Shown here in pieces: positions 13,932-16,535 of a DNA stretch of 16,535 bases. The notes beneath the pieces are model-generated. The model searched no databases. It saw only the letters and a program-made list of their open reading frames with translations, and was not told the origin of the DNA. Position numbers and translations under genes: made by a program. Source of the stretch: JBKBRC01 sp046292345 (GTDB lineage Bacteria > Bacteroidota > Rhodothermia > Rhodothermales > Rubricoccaceae); assembly GCA_046292345.1 (NCBI GenBank), contig JBKBRC010000050.1:1-16535 (forward strand). Reading direction: 5' to 3'. Within the stretch, counting starts at the first letter, position 1, and the number at the start of each line of letters is the position of its first letter.

Positions 13932-15452
13932 ATGCGCTACCGCTTCTTCGTCGTCGACGACGACCGGCACTACGGCCGCCTGCTCTCCTACCGCCTCGAC
14001 AAGGACCGCGACCATGACGTGCACGTGTTCACGTCCGGTGAGGACGCTCTTGACGCCCTGGACACGCACGAGCCCGACCTCGTCCTGCTCGACATCATGA
14101 TGCCCGGCATCGGGGGCATGGAGACGCTACGACGGCTGCGCCTCTTCCGCCCCGAGCTGCCCGTCGTGATGATCTCGGCGCAGGGCACGGCCGAGGTGGC
14201 CGTCGAGGCGATGAAAGGCGGCGCGAGCGACTACATCACCAAGGGCCAGGACGACCTCGTCAAGCTCGACGTCGTCGTGCGGCAGGCCAAGGAGCGCATC
14301 CGCCTCCGGCGCGAGGTGGAGCAGCTGCGCGGCGAGGTGGCCAGGAAGTTCGGCCTCGAGGAGATCGTCGGCGACAGCCCGGCGATGGAGAACCTCTACC
14401 GGCTCGTGCAGAAGACGCTGCGCGGCAACCTGACCGTGGCCATCCTGGGCGAGAGCGGGACGGGCAAGGAGCTCGTCGCGCGCGCGATCCACTTCAACAC
14501 GGCCCGCCCGGCCGCCGAGGGCCCGGGGCCGTTCGTGGTCGTCAACTGCGCCGCCATCCCGAAGGAGTTGATGGAGAGCGAGTTCTTCGGGCACGAGAAG
14601 GGCGCCTTCACAGGCGCGCATGCGCGCCACATCGGCAAGTTCGAGCAGGCCGACGGCGGCACGCTCTTCCTCGACGAGGTCGGCGAGCTCGACCTCGGGC
14701 TGCAGGCCAAGCTGCTGCGCGCGTTGCAGAACCGCGAGATCACGCGCGTGGGTGGCTCCGAGACGATCCGCTTCTCGTGCCGCATCATCTCGGCCACCAA
14801 CCGCGACCCGCTTCAGATGGTCGCCGAGGGCACGTTCCGCGAAGACCTCTACTACCGCCTGTTCCAGTTTCCGGTGCACCTGCCGCCGCTGCGCGCGCGC
14901 GGACAGGACGTGCTGCTGCTCGCGCACACCTTCCTGCGGCAGTACGCCGAGCAGTATCCGGCCTTCAAGAACAAACGCTTCTCGCCGCAGGCCGCGCAGG
15001 CGCTCATGGCGTACCCGTGGCCGGGCAACGTGCGCGAGCTCAAGAGCGTCGTCGAGCGCGCGATCCTGATCGCCGACGGCGAGGAGATCACCGAGGCCGA
15101 CCTGCTGCTGACAGGCGCGCACGCGATTGCGCCATGGGCCGAGCGCGGCAAGAGTGCGCCGCCAGCCGGGGCGGCGCCGGCCGGGGCGGCGCCGGCCGGC
15201 ATCCCTGCCCTCCCTGCGGTGGCGCAACCTGCGCCCTCCGGAGACGGTATGCACGCGCCGGTCGAGGCCCCACCTCCCGCGCCGGCCGCCGACGACGACG
15301 AGGTGCTACCACTCGAAGAGCTCAAGCGCCGCGCCGTCGAGCGCGCGTTCCACCGCGCCGGAGGCAACGTCGAGCGCGCCGCGGGCGACCTCGGCATCGG
15401 CCGCGCGACGATGTACCGCCTGCTCAAGAAATACGACCTTTCCACCGACTAG
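13932..15452 (+). CDS. NtrC-class sigma-54 dependent response regulator
   Basis: 506 residues in three domains. The receiver (1-120) has acidic residues D9-D11, phosphorylation site D54 (LVLLDIMMPG), S82 and K104. The AAA+ domain (about 142-390) has Walker A GESGTGKE (173-180), the sigma-54 contact loop GAFTGA (224-229), Walker B GGTLFLDE (242-249) and the REDLYYRL stretch (303-310) with its arginine finger. A Fis-type helix-turn-helix (about 461-503) ends the protein. A Pro/Ala-rich linker (405-457) separates AAA+ and HTH and holds an in-frame 15-bp repeat. It would open promoters for RNA polymerase-sigma-54 after phosphorylation. No histidine kinase gene is in the window, so its partner is unknown. 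ATG at 13932 gives the canonical MRYRFFVVDDD start. It is immediately followed by the EcsC gene. Confidence 0.93.
   Translation: MRYRFFVVDDDRHYGRLLSYRLDKDRDHDVHVFTSGEDALDALDTHEPDLVLLDIMMPGIGGMETLRRLRLFRPELPVVMISAQGTAEVAVEAMKGGASDYITKGQDDLVKLDVVVRQAKERIRLRREVEQLRGEVARKFGLEEIVGDSPAMENLYRLVQKTLRGNLTVAILGESGTGKELVARAIHFNTARPAAEGPGPFVVVNCAAIPKELMESEFFGHEKGAFTGAHARHIGKFEQADGGTLFLDEVGELDLGLQAKLLRALQNREITRVGGSETIRFSCRIISATNRDPLQMVAEGTFREDLYYRLFQFPVHLPPLRARGQDVLLLAHTFLRQYAEQYPAFKNKRFSPQAAQALMAYPWPGNVRELKSVVERAILIADGEEITEADLLLTGAHAIAPWAERGKSAPPAGAAPAGAAPAGIPALPAVAQPAPSGDGMHAPVEAPPPAPAADDDEVLPLEELKRRAVERAFHRAGGNVERAAGDLGIGRATMYRLLKKYDLSTD
15162..15200 (+). repeat. In-frame 15-bp repeat in regulator linker
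   Basis: CC(A/G)GCCGGGGCGGCG occurs at 15162-15176 and 15177-15191 with a nine-base partial to 15200. It encodes PAGAA-PAGAA-PAG between the AAA+ and HTH domains. The frame is preserved. Confidence 0.8.
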
Positions 15453-15464
15453 CGGTCCGGACCG
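15453..15464. promoter_or_regulatory. 12-bp perfect palindrome abutting regulator stop
   Basis: CGGTCCGGACCG starts on the base after the regulator's TAG and ends 25 bases before the EcsC start. It could be a regulatory site for EcsC or chance in GC-rich DNA. Confidence 0.2.
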
Positions 15465-15489
15465 GGCCGCGCCTCCCCTCTGCGGCCCC

Positions 15490-16323
15490 ATGCGCCTCAA
15501 CGACTACGAACGCCAGGCCCAGCGCGAGATCGAGCGCTGGCAGCGCGGCGAAACGCTGCTCCAGCAGGCCCTCGACTTCGCCCTCCGCCCCGTCGACTGG
15601 GCCCTTGAGCAGTTCGTGCCCGAGCACGTGCTCGAGGCGGGAACGGACGCCCTCACGCAGGCCCTCGCGGCGCTCAACGACGCCTCGGCCTGGACCTACG
15701 ACGAGGCGGACGTGCTCGCGCGGGCCAGGGCCGCCGGGCTGGACGTGCCGGACGTGCCGGCGCTCCGCGACCAGCCGCTCGAGCGGCTCGACGCGCTCGC
15801 GCGGGGCTACGCCTCGCAGAACGCCCTGCTCGCCGCGCTCTCCGGCGGCGGCGCCGGGCTCGGCGGCGCGCTCCTGATCGCAGCCGACATCCCGGTGCTC
15901 TTCACGGTCAACTTCCGCCTGATCCAGCAGATCGCGGCGGCCTACGGTTTCCCGCTGCGCGCGCCTGAGGGCGAGAGCCCCTCGCCCTACCTGCCGCTCG
16001 TGGTGGGCATCTTCAACGTGGCCGCGAGCGGTAGCCGCCAGGCCAAGTCCGACGTGCTGCGCGAACTGAGCGTAGCCGCGGCGGCGTTCGCGCACGGCTC
16101 GGGGTACCGGGGGCGCGCCGCGCAGGGCACCGTGCGCGAGCAGATGGGGCACCTGCCACGCGAGATCGCCAAGAACCTCGTCGGGCGCAAACTTGGGCAG
16201 CTGATCCCGATCGCGGGCGCAGCCGTGGGTGCGGGCGTCAACTACTGGTTCACCGACCAGACGGCCCAGGCGACGCTGATGCTGATGCGCGCGCTCTACC
16301 TCGAGCGCAAGGAGCGCGTCTAG
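15490..16323 (+). CDS. EcsC-family protein
   Basis: 277 residues. It matches the EcsC family: GAGLGGALLIAADIPVLFTVNFRLI (121-145), a short helix with IQQIAAAYGFPL (145-156), and the C-terminal GRKLGQLIPIAGAAVGAGVNYWFTD (232-256), each hydrophobic enough to be membrane-associated. The N-terminus (MRLNDYERQAQREIERWQ) is typical. The family is named after the third gene of the Bacillus ecs ABC-transporter operon; its biochemical role is not settled. The start at 15490 is 37 bp after the regulator stop, so the two genes are probably co-transcribed. The frame is open upstream within the regulator gene but has no conserved sequence there. No Shine-Dalgarno is visible. A tandem repeat and a strong hairpin follow. 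Confidence 0.88.
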   Translation: MRLNDYERQAQREIERWQRGETLLQQALDFALRPVDWALEQFVPEHVLEAGTDALTQALAALNDASAWTYDEADVLARARAAGLDVPDVPALRDQPLERLDALARGYASQNALLAALSGGGAGLGGALLIAADIPVLFTVNFRLIQQIAAAYGFPLRAPEGESPSPYLPLVVGIFNVAASGSRQAKSDVLRELSVAAAAFAHGSGYRGRAAQGTVREQMGHLPREIAKNLVGRKLGQLIPIAGAAVGAGVNYWFTDQTAQATLMLMRALYLERKERV

Positions 16324-16327
16324 GGCG

Positions 16328-16342
16328 TCGCGCCTGGCGCGA
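16328..16342. repeat. Small inverted repeat after EcsC gene
   Basis: TCGCGCC-T-GGCGCGA is a perfect 7-bp inverted repeat with a one-base centre, five bases after the stop. The loop is too short for a stable hairpin; it is more likely a protein-binding palindrome or chance. Confidence 0.25.
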
Positions 16343-16378
16343 AGGCAGGGCAGTCCTGGCCCCGGTAGTCGGCGCACC

Positions 16379-16486
16379 GCCGGCCCGGAGAGCACTGCCG
16401 GCCCGGAGAGCACTGCCGGCCCGGAGAGCACTGCCGGCCCGGAGAGCACTGCCGGCCCGGAGAGCACCGCTGGCCTGGAGAACGTC
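16379..16486. repeat. 18-bp tandem array downstream of EcsC gene
   Basis: Four perfect copies of GCCGGCCCGGAGAGCACT (16379-16450), a fifth with the last base changed (16451-16468) and a degenerate sixth (16469-16486). It lies 55 bp after the EcsC stop and before the terminal hairpin. Confidence 0.92.
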
Positions 16487-16500
16487 TGCCCGGAAAGTCT

Positions 16501-16535
16501 CACGCCCCGCCGTCGGCTTTCGACGGCGGGGCGTG
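16501..16535 (+). terminator. Perfect 15-bp stem-loop at window end
   Basis: CACGCCCCGCCGTCG (16501-16515) pairs perfectly with CGACGGCGGGGCGTG (16521-16535) across GCTTT. It is the kind of strong stem expected of an intrinsic terminator for the regulator-EcsC unit, but any T-run would lie beyond the last base, so this cannot be confirmed. Confidence 0.6.

Noticed and set aside
1..16535. tRNA, rRNA, transposase, integrase or phage genes
   Set aside because: None recognised on either strand.

Overview
The window is a GC-rich (roughly 70% or more by eye) bacterial chromosome segment with twelve apparently complete protein genes, no RNA gene, no transposase and no phage gene. Several things point to a GC-rich member of the Rhodothermota/Bacteroidota assemblage (Rhodothermia, for example the Rubricoccaceae): a HmuY-like domain, a PD40 propeller lipoprotein, an OprO/P-type porin, almost no Shine-Dalgarno sequences before the starts, and TAnCTTG boxes like the Bacteroidota -7 element. 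That placement is inference. A run of exactly 100 N (8345-8444) shows this is a scaffolded draft assembly.

Layout. 63-1442 (+): Ig-like plus kelch-repeat lipoprotein. A 13-bp perfect hairpin at 1566-1594 separates it from the convergent 1609-3366 (-), a lipoprotein that joins a HmuY-like domain to a TolB-type PD40 propeller. Divergent from that is a + run: OprO/P-like porin (3619-4785), CnoX/YbbN-type thioredoxin-TPR protein (4903-5730) and a hotdog thioesterase (5791-6249). Convergent to this are, on the - strand, an ABC exporter (6301-8151) and ribonuclease Z (8450-9385), with a tandem array and the assembly gap between them. Then on +: a TPR lipoprotein with a CsgG/LpoB-like C-terminal region (9673-10980) and an NFACT/RqcH homologue (11067-12731). 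On -: undecaprenyl-diphosphatase UppP (12751-13566). On +: an NtrC-class sigma-54 response regulator (13932-15452) followed closely by an EcsC-family protein (15490-16323). The window ends inside or at the end of a perfect 15-bp-stem hairpin.

The genes do not form one pathway. They cover envelope functions (two or three lipoproteins, porin, UppP, ABC exporter), protein and RNA quality control (CnoX, RqcH, RNase Z), lipid metabolism and regulation.

The most distinctive feature lies between the genes. At least eight boundaries or leaders carry short direct tandem repeats with periods of 11-18 bp, mostly 15-18. The unit sequence is different at each place, and in two cases the repeat includes the gene's own stop codon. 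Two further 15-bp repeats lie in frame inside linkers of coding genes. This looks like an active local process that generates minisatellites rather than a dispersed mobile repeat, and it is the best candidate here for something undescribed. The second candidate is the HmuY-PD40 fusion.
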